Below, in pieces: positions 18,408 through 27,538 of a stretch of 60,053 bases of DNA (its first letter is position 1; each line of letters starts with the position of its first letter). The position numbers and the translations under genes are program-made. Under the pieces are notes generated by a model that saw only the letters and a program-made list of their open reading frames with translations, was not told the DNA's origin and made no database searches. Location: contig JACKJE010000019.1 in assembly GCA_020638135.1 (NCBI GenBank), positions 1 through 60,053 on the forward strand. Reading direction: 5' to 3'. The DNA is from Methylobacteriaceae bacterium. GTDB taxonomy: Bacteria > Pseudomonadota > Alphaproteobacteria > Rhizobiales > Beijerinckiaceae.

Positions 18408-19090
18408 GCGGCGCGCCGATAAAGCGCGCGCCAGTGAGCCGGCTCGTCGGGCGGCGCCAGCTCCTCGAGGCTTTCGAGGATCAGGCCGTGCGCGGTCAGG
18501 CCCTCGATGTCGCCGCGCGCGAGCGGCCAGGGCGGACCGTCCGGCGCGGCGGGGTTGGGCCGTGAACGGGCGATGACAAGCAGGCGGCCGCCGGGCTTCA
18601 GGAAGGACGCGAGCGCGCCTCCCGCCTCCGGCAGCAGGCGGTTCGGCAGGGCCTGCAGCGTGTAGCACTCGTGCACGAAATCGAAGGCCTGACGCCATTC
18701 GGCAGGCGGACTGAAGAGATCGGCGGCGCGATAGTCGACGCGGGATTGCGGGAAACGACGTTTCGCCCAGGAAATTGCGTCTTCGGAGAGGTCGAAGGCG
18801 GTCGTCTGCGCGCCGGCGGCGGCCAAGGCCTCGGCATTGTCGCCGAGGCCGCAGCCGACATCGAGGGCGCGGAGGTTTGAGATGGGGCGGCTGTCGAGCC
18901 AATCCCTCAACAAGGGATGCGCCTGCTTGTCCGCCCAGGGTACGGCCGCCTCGTCGCCTTCGGCGAGATCGTAGACCGCTCGAAACCAGTCGTGGCGGTA
19001 GGGGTCGTCGAGCTTGCCGCTTTTCGCCGGGTCGATGGCGTCGAGGCGCTGGCGGGCGGCGGCCCGGCGCGCCGCGAAATCGTCGGTCAA
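18404..19090 (-). CDS. Class I SAM-dependent methyltransferase
   Basis: A 228-residue methyltransferase with the S-adenosylmethionine-binding motif ALDVGCGLGDNAEALAAAG, motif II-like acidic strand TTAFDLSEDAISWAKRRF, and the later segments DFVHECYTLQALP and FLKPGGRLLVIARS. The natural acceptor cannot be predicted. The TTG at 19090 was chosen: GGGAG lies eight bases upstream and the codon overlaps the holC stop (TTGA). The alternative TTG at 19129 would overlap holC by 43 bases. The gene sits between holC and an MFS carrier. Confidence 0.82.
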   Translation of the reverse strand: MTDDFAARRAAARQRLDAIDPAKSGKLDDPYRHDWFRAVYDLAEGDEAAVPWADKQAHPLLRDWLDSRPISNLRALDVGCGLGDNAEALAAAGAQTTAFDLSEDAISWAKRRFPQSRVDYRAADLFSPPAEWRQAFDFVHECYTLQALPNRLLPEAGGALASFLKPGGRLLVIARSRPNPAAPDGPPWPLARGDIEGLTAHGLILESLEELAPPDEPAHWRALYRRAA

Positions 19091-19551
19091 GCGGACTTCT
19101 CCCAGCGCCCCTCGTCGTTCTGCCGCCAATAGGACAGTGCGAATCCCTGCTCGCGCAACTGACGAAATTGCATACGGGCCCTGTTCAGCGCGTCCTCGTC
19201 GCGGCCGTCGAACATGATTATGGCGCGCTCTTTCGGCCGTGCGGCTTCATCCGCGAGCGCTACGACAGCGTCGGCGCCGTCCACGAAGAAGCGCGCTGAC
19301 GCCGTGTTGGGATTGTCGTTTTCGAGCGTCAGCCAGACCGGATGCAGCGCGGCGTCGCCGTCGCGCGCCGAGCCATGGGCGACGAAGGACTGGTCGTCGT
19401 ATGTCCACAGGAGATCGTCGAGCGCGGCGAGCCGTTCCGGGCTCGTCGCCTGGATAACGGCCGTCCAGCCGTTGGCGAGCGTGCGCGCGACCAGCGCGGG
19501 CAGCGCGCTCTCGAGGGGGCGGCTGAGGAGATGGTAGAACCAGACTTCCAT
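19087..19551 (-). CDS. holC: DNA polymerase III subunit chi
   Basis: A 154-residue chi subunit, which connects the clamp-loader complex to single-strand-binding protein. The N-terminal EVWFYHLLSRPLESALPALV, the central TWTYDDQSFVAHG-like segment and the C-terminal ALNRARMQFRQLREQG, SYWRQNDEGRWEKS are typical of alphaproteobacterial HolC. In Hyphomicrobiales holC usually sits close to pepA, as here, where only the serine hydrolase gene lies between. The stop overlaps the methyltransferase start. Confidence 0.92.
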   Translation of the reverse strand: MEVWFYHLLSRPLESALPALVARTLANGWTAVIQATSPERLAALDDLLWTYDDQSFVAHGSARDGDAALHPVWLTLENDNPNTASARFFVDGADAVVALADEAARPKERAIIMFDGRDEDALNRARMQFRQLREQGFALSYWRQNDEGRWEKSA

Positions 19552-19651
19552 GGGTCTCCGGAGGCTTGTCCCGTTTCATGGCGCAGCGCCGCGACGATTG
19601 CTAGCCTGCGCGCGGAATCGGACGCCGACAACGAGACAAACGGGAGGATTC

Positions 19652-20836
19652 ATGCGCAAGCGCAATATTGCTTTGGGGTTGGGCGCCGCGCTGGCGCTCG
19701 CGGGCGCGGGCTTCTTTGCGTCTCTCGACAAGGAGACGCGCGGCATCCTGATGTATCTGCCAACCAACGCCGACGTGCTGACCTGGTCGCAGCCGCAACG
19801 CAACGCCGCTTTTCGCGCGCTCGACCGGCTGCCGTTTCTCGCCAAGGCGCGGGAAATAGCGCCCTCCGCCACGCCGACGCCGCTGCCGCCGGGCAAGCCG
19901 CTGACCATTCCCGGCCTCGACGATTATCTGAAATCGCAGAACGCCTCAGCGCTCATCATCCTGCAGGACGGCAAGGTGCGGCTCGAACGCTATGCGCTCG
20001 ATTTCGACGCGCAGGGGCGCTGGACGAGCTTTTCGGTCGCCAAATCCTTCACCTCCACGCTCGTCGGCGCGGCGATCCAGGACGGTTTCATCAAGAGCCT
20101 CGACGACAAGGTCAGCCAGTATGTGACGGGTCTCAAGGGCTCGGCCTATGACGACGTGACCGTGCGGCAGCTGCTGACGATGAGCTCCGGCGTGAAATGG
20201 AACGAGGATTACGAGGACCCGAAGTCCGACGTCTCGCAATTCAACAAGGTCAAGCCCGACCCCGGCGAAAACGCCATCGTCAGCTACATGCGCAAGCTGC
20301 CACGCGCCCACCCGCCGGGCGAGGTCTGGCATTACAACACCGGCGAGACGAACCTCGTCGGCCTGCTCGTATCCTCGGCGACGAAACGGCCGCTGTCCGA
20401 ATATCTCGAGGAAAAGATCTGGAAGCCGGCCGGCATGGAGGCCAAGGCGACCTGGCTGCTCGCAAAAACCGGACAGGAAATTGCCGGCTGCTGCATTCAG
20501 GCGGCGACCCGCGACTACGCCCGCATGGGCCTGTTCGTGCTGGCGAATGGTTTTGGCGGCGGCAAGCAGATCGTGCCGACGGACTGGTTCGCGCAGGCGA
20601 CGACAAAGCAGAAGGACATCGGCATCCCCGGTCGCGGCTACGGCTTCCAGTGGTGGACCTACGACGACGGCTCCGTGGCGGCGCGCGGCATTTTCGGCCA
20701 GGGGATTTTCATCGACCCCAAGCGCAAGCTGGTGATCGCGTCGAACGCCGACTGGACGCGCGCGACCAAGGGGCCCGAAAACCCGGCGCGGGAGGAGTTT
20801 TATCGGCGGGTGCAGGCGCTGGTGGACAAGGAGTGA
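19652..20836 (+). CDS. Class C beta-lactamase-type serine hydrolase
   Basis: A 394-residue exported or membrane-anchored serine hydrolase of the class C beta-lactamase family, a group that includes esterases and peptidases as well as lactamases. The start at 19652 follows GGGAGG. An N-terminal hydrophobic segment (IALGLGAALALAGAGFFA) acts as signal or anchor. The active-site Ser128-x-x-Lys131 lies in SFSVAKSF, the Tyr-x-Asn motif in WHYNTGETN, and a GRGYGFQWW/GIFGQGIF C-terminal region follows. The substrate is not predictable, and nothing suggests antibiotic resistance specifically. It is placed between holC and pepA, opposite both. Confidence 0.85.
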   Translation: MRKRNIALGLGAALALAGAGFFASLDKETRGILMYLPTNADVLTWSQPQRNAAFRALDRLPFLAKAREIAPSATPTPLPPGKPLTIPGLDDYLKSQNASALIILQDGKVRLERYALDFDAQGRWTSFSVAKSFTSTLVGAAIQDGFIKSLDDKVSQYVTGLKGSAYDDVTVRQLLTMSSGVKWNEDYEDPKSDVSQFNKVKPDPGENAIVSYMRKLPRAHPPGEVWHYNTGETNLVGLLVSSATKRPLSEYLEEKIWKPAGMEAKATWLLAKTGQEIAGCCIQAATRDYARMGLFVLANGFGGGKQIVPTDWFAQATTKQKDIGIPGRGYGFQWWTYDDGSVAARGIFGQGIFIDPKRKLVIASNADWTRATKGPENPAREEFYRRVQALVDKE

Positions 20837-20857
20837 GGGGAGAGGGAGAGGCGAACC

Positions 20858-22402
20858 TCACCCCTCGTAAAAATCCCTCACCAGCCGGTCCAGCAGCCGC
20901 ACGCCCCAGCCGGAGCCCCAGCTCTGGTTGATGTCGCTCGAGGGCGAGCCCATGCCGGTGCCGGCGATGTCGAGGTGGGCCCAAGGGGTTTTCTCGACGT
21001 AGCGCTGCAGGAATTGCGCGGCTGTGATCGAGCCGCCGTAGCGGCCGCCGGTGTTCTTCATGTCGGCGAACTTGCTGTCGATCATCTTGTCGTAGGCGGG
21101 CGCGAGCGGCATGCGCCAGACCTTTTCCCCCGTCGCCTCGCCCGCCTTCTTCAGGCGCTCGGACAATTCGTCGTTGTTGGAGAACAGGCCGGCGTATTCC
21201 TGGCCGAGCGCGACCATGATCGCGCCGGTCAGCGTCGCCAGATCGACCATGAAGCGCGGCTTGTACTTGTCCTGCACGTACCAGAGCACGTCGGCCAGAA
21301 CGAGCCGGCCTTCGGCGTCGGTGTTGATGATCTCGATCGTCTGGCCCGACATGGAGCGCACGATGTCGCCGGGGCGCTGCGCGCCGCCGTCGGGCATGTT
21401 CTCGACCAGACCGATCGCGCCGATGGCGTTGACCTTGGCCTTGCGGGCGGCGAGCGCGTGCATCAGGCCGACGACGCAGGCCGCGCCCGCCATGTCGCCC
21501 TTCATGTCCTCCATGGAGGCGGCCGGCTTGATCGAAATGCCGCCGGAATCGAAGCACACGCCCTTGCCGACGAAGGCGACGGGCTGATCGGGCGTCGCCG
21601 CGCCGTTCCAGCGCATGACGACGACGCGGCTCTCGCGGACCGAGCCCTGGCCGACGCCGAGCAGCGCGCCCATGCCGAGTTCGGTCATGGCCTTGCGGTC
21701 GAGGATTTCGACGGAAACCCCGAGCTTTTCCAATTCCTTGGCGCGATTGGCGAATTCCTCGGGATAGAGGACGTTCGGCGGCTCGTTGACGAGATTGCGG
21801 GCGAGCGCGACGCCATCGGCCAGACCCGCGCGCGGGGCGTGGGCGGCGCGGGCGGCGGCGGGGTCGGCGACAGCGATGGTCAGCGCGACCGGGGCGTCCT
21901 TATCCGCATCGTCCTTCTTCTTGGTGCGGTAGAGGTCGAATTTGTAGGCGCGCAGGACAGCGCCGAGCGCGAAATCGGCGGCTGCTGCGGCGTCGGCCGC
22001 GCCCGGCGGCTCGAACAGGACGGCGACGCGGGTCGCGCCGTTGAGCTTGCCGAAGGCGGCCCCGCCGAGACCGACGAAATCCATCGGCTCGGCCGCGTCC
22101 TTGGCCGAATCATCCTTCTTGGGCGCAGCGCCGACGACGATCAGGCGGTCCCAGCCGAGGCCATGCGGGGCGAGCAGGTCGAGCGCGGAGCCGGACTTTC
22201 CCTTGAACTTGGCCGCGCGGGCGGCGCGCTCGATGGCTGCCGCGGCCGGCGCCGTGACACGCTGCGTCTGCGGCCCGAAGGCCATGCTCTCGCCGGCCAG
22301 CACGACCAGGGCGCTCGCGCCCTCCCCCGCGCCGTTGGCGGCGGGGCCGGCGGCGACAATGTCGGCGAGGGAAACGAATTCGACCGTCGGTGAAGCTGGC
22401 AT
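20858..22402 (-). CDS. pepA: Leucyl aminopeptidase
   Basis: A 514-residue M17 cytosol aminopeptidase that removes N-terminal residues from peptides using two metal ions. The signature NTDAEGRLVL is present, with the metal ligands in GKGVCFDSGGISIKP (Lys, Asp) and MKGDMAGAACVVGLM. The N-terminal macro-like domain occupies about residues 1-170. The ATG at 22402 (MPASPTVEFV) is preferred over an upstream in-frame start at 22510. The gene is convergent with the serine hydrolase and divergent from lptG; in related genomes lptF would lie on the other side. Confidence 0.94.
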   Translation of the reverse strand: MPASPTVEFVSLADIVAAGPAANGAGEGASALVVLAGESMAFGPQTQRVTAPAAAAIERAARAAKFKGKSGSALDLLAPHGLGWDRLIVVGAAPKKDDSAKDAAEPMDFVGLGGAAFGKLNGATRVAVLFEPPGAADAAAAADFALGAVLRAYKFDLYRTKKKDDADKDAPVALTIAVADPAAARAAHAPRAGLADGVALARNLVNEPPNVLYPEEFANRAKELEKLGVSVEILDRKAMTELGMGALLGVGQGSVRESRVVVMRWNGAATPDQPVAFVGKGVCFDSGGISIKPAASMEDMKGDMAGAACVVGLMHALAARKAKVNAIGAIGLVENMPDGGAQRPGDIVRSMSGQTIEIINTDAEGRLVLADVLWYVQDKYKPRFMVDLATLTGAIMVALGQEYAGLFSNNDELSERLKKAGEATGEKVWRMPLAPAYDKMIDSKFADMKNTGGRYGGSITAAQFLQRYVEKTPWAHLDIAGTGMGSPSSDINQSWGSGWGVRLLDRLVRDFYEG

Positions 22403-22706
22403 CTGGCCCTCTGGGATTGGCTGGAGCGCGGCGAACGCCGGCCGCTCTATATCGACCGAGCGCCCCGGAGGGTCAATCGCCGCTCCGCCCGGAAAAGGCC
22501 GCAGGGCCATGCTCTGTGTGGGCGGGAGTGTCCCGGACGCAACGGGCGCCCGCGAAATGGCCGCAGAGCCCGTGGAAACCGCGGAAACGCTTGCTGTTTC
22601 CGGCCTCTAGCGGTAGCCAGACCAAGACAGAATGAAGGTGGTCGACTGAAGCGATGATTGAGGCGGCGCACAGGGTCGACGCGGCGCAGCGGCGCGCGAG
22701 GCGGGC
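22403..22706. other. Intergenic gap where lptF would be expected
   Basis: This 304-base gap between pepA and lptG holds no full gene. Its last part can be read as a short frame from 22654, MIEAAHRVDAAQRRARRA, whose TGA overlaps the lptG ATG by four bases. That is how an upstream lptF would end, but the frame is closed by a stop at 22633-22635. No other similarity to LptF was seen. Confidence 0.45.
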
Positions 22707-23786
22707 ATGATCGGCCTGACCCTCGGCCGCTACCTGTCCGGCCGCTTCCTGCAGCAGATTCTCGTCGTCTTCCTGTCGATCAGCGCCCTGTCGTTCCTGA
22801 TCGATTTCGTCGAATTGCTGCGCCGATCGGCCGACTCGCGAGTCGGCGCCGGGTTTGTGGCTTTCATGTCCTTCCTGCGCATGCCCGTGGCTTCGGAGCA
22901 GATCCTGCCCTTCGCCGTCCTGTTCGGCACGATGGTCGCCTTCGTCAACCTCACACGGAAGCTGGAGCTCGTGGTGGCGCGCGCCTCGGGCGTGTCGGTC
23001 TGGGGCTTTCTCGTGCCGCCGCTCGCCATCGCCCTGCTGATCGGGCTCGCCTCGGTATTTCTCTACAATCCCATGGCGGCGGCGATGAAACAGCGCGCCG
23101 ACGAGATGGAGATCGAGATGTTCGGCAAGGCCGGCGCCGACAAGGACGCCGGCGTGTGGCTACGCCAGCGCAGCGTCGACGGACGGGCGACGATCAAGAC
23201 CGACAAGATCCTCGACAAGGGAAGCCGGCTCGACAAGGTGACCGTCTATCTGGATGACCCCAACGGCCATTTCGTCGAGCGCGTCGACGCCCCCGGCGCG
23301 ATTCTCCTGCCGGGCGCCTGGAAACTGACCGACGCGACGATCGTGCGGCCGGGCGCCGAGGCGGAAAAGGTCGGCGTCTACTATCTGGCGACCGAGCTGA
23401 CGGCCGACGACGTGATGCGCAGCCTGATGTCGCCGGATTCGGTGCCCTTCTGGCAATTGCCTGTTTTCCGCGATCGCGCCGAGGAAGCCGGTCTCGAGGG
23501 CCGCACCTACGCGCTGCGCTACCAGACCCTGCTGGCGCGGCCGCTGATGCTGATCGCCATGGTTCTCATAGCCGCAGCCTTTTCCTTAAGATTTTTCAGG
23601 TTTGGTGGCGTTGGTAAAATGGTTGCAGGTGGCGTAGCGGCCGGCTTCGTGCTTTACGTGGCGACGAAGATGGTCGGGGACATGGGCGATGCAGGGCTTC
23701 TCAGCCCGTCGATCGCGGCATGGTCGCCGGCGCTGGTCGGGAGTTTGTTGGGTGCGCTTGCGTTGTTGCATCAGGAGGACGGTTGA
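22707..23786 (+). CDS. lptG: LPS export permease LptG
   Basis: A 359-residue inner-membrane permease of the LptF/LptG family. It is one of two subunits that, with LptB, extract lipopolysaccharide toward the periplasmic bridge. Three N-terminal hydrophobic segments are visible (FLQQILVVFLSISALSFLI, ILPFAVLFGTMVAFVNL, FLVPPLAIALLIGLASVFL), then a periplasmic jellyroll-like domain of about 170 residues, then three C-terminal helices ending ALVGSLLGALALLHQEDG. The C-terminal pattern and adjacency to lptD argue for LptG rather than LptF. Its stop overlaps the lptD start (TGATG). No lptF lies upstream. Confidence 0.88.
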   Translation: MIGLTLGRYLSGRFLQQILVVFLSISALSFLIDFVELLRRSADSRVGAGFVAFMSFLRMPVASEQILPFAVLFGTMVAFVNLTRKLELVVARASGVSVWGFLVPPLAIALLIGLASVFLYNPMAAAMKQRADEMEIEMFGKAGADKDAGVWLRQRSVDGRATIKTDKILDKGSRLDKVTVYLDDPNGHFVERVDAPGAILLPGAWKLTDATIVRPGAEAEKVGVYYLATELTADDVMRSLMSPDSVPFWQLPVFRDRAEEAGLEGRTYALRYQTLLARPLMLIAMVLIAAAFSLRFFRFGGVGKMVAGGVAAGFVLYVATKMVGDMGDAGLLSPSIAAWSPALVGSLLGALALLHQEDG

Positions 23787-26383
23787 TGGGGCGCGCGCGC
23801 TGCCCTGTTGAACGTTCGATGGCTGGCGCAATAGCCCAGTCCGCGGTCCTGCGCGCGACGCGCGCGGGCGCGTTTGCGCTTGCCTGTCTTTTCGCCTCTC
23901 CCTTCGCATTGACGACCGCCAGCGGAACGGCTCTGGCCGCAGCCGAACAGGCGCAGAGCGCCGATGCGCCGCGCATGGTCGTCGAGGCCAAGGAACTCGT
24001 CCAGGACGACAACAAGGACACGGTCACCGCCCGCGGGAATGTCCAGATCTACTACAAGGGCCGCGTGCTGGAGGCCGACCAGGTCGTCTACGACCGCAAG
24101 ACCTCGCGCGTGCGCGCGGCCGGCCACGTCAAGCTGACGGAAGCCGACGGCCAGACGATCCACGCCAAAGAGATGGAGCTGACCGACGATCTCAAGCAGG
24201 GGTTCGTCGACAGCCTGCGCGTCGAGACGCCGCAGAACACCTACATGAGCTCGCCGCGCGCGGAACGTTCGGGCGAGCAGACGAAATTCGACTACGGCAC
24301 CTATACGGCCTGCAAGCCCTGCGAGGACGCGACCGTGCCGCCGCTGTGGCGGGTGCGCGCCAAGCGCATCATCCACGACGCCGACGAGAAGACGCTCTAC
24401 TTCACCGACGCGACGCTGGAATTCTTCGGCCAGCCGATCGCCTACCTGCCCTTCTTCACCGCGCCCGACCCGACGGTGAAGCGGCGCTCCGGCATTCTGT
24501 CGCCGCGCTACATGCCCTACAGCACGTATCTCGGCGTCGGCGGCGGCATTCCGATCTACTGGGCGGTCGCGCCCAACATCGACCTGACCTTCACGCCGAC
24601 CGTGCTCGCCAAGCAGGGCTTCCTCGGCGATCTCGAATGGAAGCACCGGCTGGAGAACGGCACATATGCGTTCCGCATCCAGGGAATCAGCCAGACCAAT
24701 CCCTCGGCCTTCCCGAACCCGCCGCTCGGCGCGAGCGACAAGCGCCTGCGCGGCGCGATCACGACCAACGGCGAATTCGAGCTGAGCGACAAGTGGAAGT
24801 TCGGCTGGGACGCCACGATCCTGAGCGACCGCTATTTCTTCTCCGACTATTCGCTCGCCAATCCGCTGAACGCGAACCCCTTCTTCCGCGAGACGTCATC
24901 GACGGTCTACCTCACCGGCAAGGGCGAGCGCAGCTGGTTCGACGTGCGCGGCTATTTCTTCCAGGGTCTGTCGCCGCGCGACTATCAACCGCAACTCGCC
25001 ACGGCTGCACCGCTACTCGACTACAACAGGGTGTTCCCGCTCCGGCCGAACATGTTCCCGCTCGGCGGCGAGATCGAGCTCGACGCCAACTTCGCTTACA
25101 CGACGGCGCAGGCGGCGCTCTACGAGTCGATCCAGCCACGCACCTTCGACAGCATCTACGGCCTCTACAACGTCTGCCAGGTCTACGCGCCGGCCCCGAA
25201 CCGCAACGGCTCGCAATGCCTGCTGCGCGGCGTCGGCGGCGATTATGCGCGCGCAACCGCGCAGCTCTCCTGGAAGCGCAATTTCATCGACTCGCTGGGC
25301 CAGGTGTGGACGCCGTTCGTTTTCGCGCGGGCAAGCGCCAGCTACCTGAACTACGACCAGAACCGCGTCTACGGCATGTACAACACGACGCTGTCGCCGC
25401 TGTTCAACGCCTCGCAGAGCAACTTCCTCGGCGCTGACAATGTGGCGCGCGGACAATTCACGCCGGGCGTCGGCGTCGAATATCGCTATCCGCTGTTCGC
25501 CCGTCTCAACATCGGCACGGTGACGTTCGAGCCGATCGTGCAGGTCGTCGCGCGACCCAATGTCATCGGCTCGAATTCGCTGGTGAACATCGACGCGCAG
25601 AGCCTCGTGTTTGACGACACGAACCTGTTCTCCTGGAACAAATACTCGGGCTACGATCGCTTCGAGACAGGCGTGCGCGTCAATTACGGCGGGCAGTTTA
25701 CGCTGAACTTCAACAACGGCGGCTTCATCAACGTGATGGCGGGCCAGTCGCACCAGCTCGCCGGCAAGAACAGCTATGCGACGCCGGACGCCGCCAATGT
25801 GGGCCTGAGTTCCGGCCTCGACACGCGTCGCTCCGACTATGTCGGCCGCATAGCCTTTGCGCCCGCGGGCTTCCTGTCCTTCGTCGCCAAGGCGCGCTTC
25901 GACCAGGCCAACATGCATCTGCGCCGTCTCGACCTCGTGGCTGGCGCGACCTTCGGACCGCTGACCACGACGGTGCAATACGCCAATTACTCGGCGCAGC
26001 CGCTGATCGGGTTCGACGTGCGCCGGCAGGGCCTGTCGCTCGGCGCGCGCTACGACATCACGAACAATTATTTCGTGAACGGCAATGTCCAGTTCGACAT
26101 GTCGCGCTACCTCTACAACAATACCGCGGCGATCAACGGGCTGTGGGGTTATGCGCCGCTCATGTCGCTCGCAGGACTGGGACTGGGCGCCGGCTATCAC
26201 GACGATTGCACGACGTTCACGATCAATTACACCTCGGTCTATCAGGTGAACGCGTCGACCGGCCTGCCCGGCCGCAACCAGACGCTGCTGATGACGCTGC
26301 AATTGCGCACGCTCGGCGAAGCGAAAGTCGGCGCGAACCTCGGCTTCGTGCCGCAGAACGACGGCCTGAAGCAGTCGCAGTGA
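23786..26383 (+). CDS. lptD: LPS-assembly outer-membrane protein LptD
   Basis: An 865-residue outer-membrane protein that inserts LPS into the outer leaflet. A signal peptide (about residues 20-50, ending in ALAAAE) is followed by an OstA/LptA-like domain (VEAKELVQDDNKDTVTARGN, VYDRKTSRVRAAGHVKL) and a large beta-barrel ending in aromatic-alternating strands. Cysteines occur as a CKPC pair before the barrel and further apart within it, so the disulfide pattern may differ from E. coli. The start overlaps the lptG stop. pdxA follows directly with a GTGA overlap, leaving no room for surA. Confidence 0.93.
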   Translation: MGRARCPVERSMAGAIAQSAVLRATRAGAFALACLFASPFALTTASGTALAAAEQAQSADAPRMVVEAKELVQDDNKDTVTARGNVQIYYKGRVLEADQVVYDRKTSRVRAAGHVKLTEADGQTIHAKEMELTDDLKQGFVDSLRVETPQNTYMSSPRAERSGEQTKFDYGTYTACKPCEDATVPPLWRVRAKRIIHDADEKTLYFTDATLEFFGQPIAYLPFFTAPDPTVKRRSGILSPRYMPYSTYLGVGGGIPIYWAVAPNIDLTFTPTVLAKQGFLGDLEWKHRLENGTYAFRIQGISQTNPSAFPNPPLGASDKRLRGAITTNGEFELSDKWKFGWDATILSDRYFFSDYSLANPLNANPFFRETSSTVYLTGKGERSWFDVRGYFFQGLSPRDYQPQLATAAPLLDYNRVFPLRPNMFPLGGEIELDANFAYTTAQAALYESIQPRTFDSIYGLYNVCQVYAPAPNRNGSQCLLRGVGGDYARATAQLSWKRNFIDSLGQVWTPFVFARASASYLNYDQNRVYGMYNTTLSPLFNASQSNFLGADNVARGQFTPGVGVEYRYPLFARLNIGTVTFEPIVQVVARPNVIGSNSLVNIDAQSLVFDDTNLFSWNKYSGYDRFETGVRVNYGGQFTLNFNNGGFINVMAGQSHQLAGKNSYATPDAANVGLSSGLDTRRSDYVGRIAFAPAGFLSFVAKARFDQANMHLRRLDLVAGATFGPLTTTVQYANYSAQPLIGFDVRRQGLSLGARYDITNNYFVNGNVQFDMSRYLYNNTAAINGLWGYAPLMSLAGLGLGAGYHDDCTTFTINYTSVYQVNASTGLPGRNQTLLMTLQLRTLGEAKVGANLGFVPQNDGLKQSQ

Positions 26384-27387
26384 GCGCGGAACGCCTCCTC
26401 GCGCTGACGCAAGGCGATCCCTCCGGCATCGGTCCCGAAATCGCTATCGCCGCCTGGGAGGCCGCGCGCGCGGACACGACCTTGCCGCGCTTCATCCTCC
26501 TGGCCGATCCCGATCTGATGCGATCGCGCGCGCGCATGCTCGGCAAGGATGTGCGCATCGCGGAATGCGATGTCGCGTCGGCGCATGCAGCGTTTGCACA
26601 AGCGCTGCCGGTGCTGCCGCTGCGATCGCGCGCTGGAGGTGCGCGAGGCAAGCCCGATGCATCGGACGCGCCATCCACCATCGAAGCCATCGAACGCGCG
26701 GTTAGGCTGGCGTTCGACGGTTCCGTGAGCGCTGTCGTCACCAATCCGATCGCGAAAGAGGTCCTCTATCGCGCGGGCTTCTCGCATCCCGGCCACACCG
26801 AGTTCCTGGGCGAGCTCGCGAGGCGTCACACAGGACGCGAGACGCGCGCGGTGATGATGCTGTGGGCCGAAGAGCTCGCTGTCGTGCCGGTGACGATCCA
26901 CGTCGCGCTCGCCGACGTTCCCCGCCTCGTGACGCGCGAGCTGATCGTCGAGACCGCGAAGATCGTCGCGGCGGACATGCGCGCGCGCTTCGGCGTCGCC
27001 ACGCCGCGGCTGGCGATTTCCGGCCTCAACCCGCATGCCGGCGAGGATGGCGCAATGGGACGCGAGGAGATCGACACGATCGCGCCGGCGATCGCGGAAC
27101 TCGTCGCGGCGGGTATCGACGCGCGCGGCCCCTACCCGGCCGACACGCTGTTCCACGAGTCGGCGCGTGAAAAGTACGACGCGGCGCTGTGCATGACGCA
27201 CGACCAGGCGCTGATCCCGATCAAGACGCTTGCCTTCGACCGCGCCGTCAATGTCACGCTCGGCCTGCCCTTCGTGCGCACCTCGCCGGATCACGGCACG
27301 GCCTTCGATATTGCCGGCAAGGGCGTGGCGAGCCCCGCGAGTTTGATCGAGGCGCTGCGGCTTGCCGCGCGGCTGGCTGGCGGATGA
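26380..27387 (+). CDS. pdxA: 4-hydroxythreonine-4-phosphate dehydrogenase
   Basis: PdxA oxidises 4-phosphohydroxy-L-threonine in the DXP-dependent route to pyridoxal 5'-phosphate. The product has 335 residues, normal length. The start is a GTG at 26380 overlapping the lptD stop. Conserved blocks are LALTQGDPSGIGPEI at the N-terminus, TNPIAKEVLYRAGF-SHPGHTEFLGE with metal-ligand His, VTIHVALADVP, and ISGLNPHAGEDG. Its place between lptD and rsmA matches Hyphomicrobiales apart from the missing surA. Confidence 0.94.
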   Translation: MSAERLLALTQGDPSGIGPEIAIAAWEAARADTTLPRFILLADPDLMRSRARMLGKDVRIAECDVASAHAAFAQALPVLPLRSRAGGARGKPDASDAPSTIEAIERAVRLAFDGSVSAVVTNPIAKEVLYRAGFSHPGHTEFLGELARRHTGRETRAVMMLWAEELAVVPVTIHVALADVPRLVTRELIVETAKIVAADMRARFGVATPRLAISGLNPHAGEDGAMGREEIDTIAPAIAELVAAGIDARGPYPADTLFHESAREKYDAALCMTHDQALIPIKTLAFDRAVNVTLGLPFVRTSPDHGTAFDIAGKGVASPASLIEALRLAARLAGG

Positions 27388-27396
27388 ACATATTCG

Positions 27397-27529
27397 TCGT
27401 CATGCCCGCGCTTGTCGCGGGCATCCACGCCGCGCCGCTGCGCAAGAGGGCGGAAGCCTGTCCGCCGCTTTGCCGATCGCGTGTCTCGCCGCTCGGCGTG
27501 GGTGGCCGGGACGAGCCCGGCCATGACGG
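27397..27529. repeat. Palindromic intergenic repeat (Rhizobiales type)
   Basis: Between pdxA and rsmA a segment begins CGTCATGCCCGCGCTTGTCG (from 27398) and ends GTGGCCGGGACGAGCCCGGC then CATGACG (27502-27528). The two ends are related as imperfect inverted repeats, each also containing a smaller palindrome. This is the kind of repeat scattered between genes in many Hyphomicrobiales genomes. It may form a long hairpin in the transcript. Confidence 0.7.
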
Positions 27530-27538
27530 TTTCTCGCC

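Noticed and set aside
20000..20840. Serine hydrolase as an antibiotic-resistance beta-lactamase
   Set aside because: The SxxK and YxN motifs are shared by many esterases and peptidases, and the local context concerns housekeeping genes.
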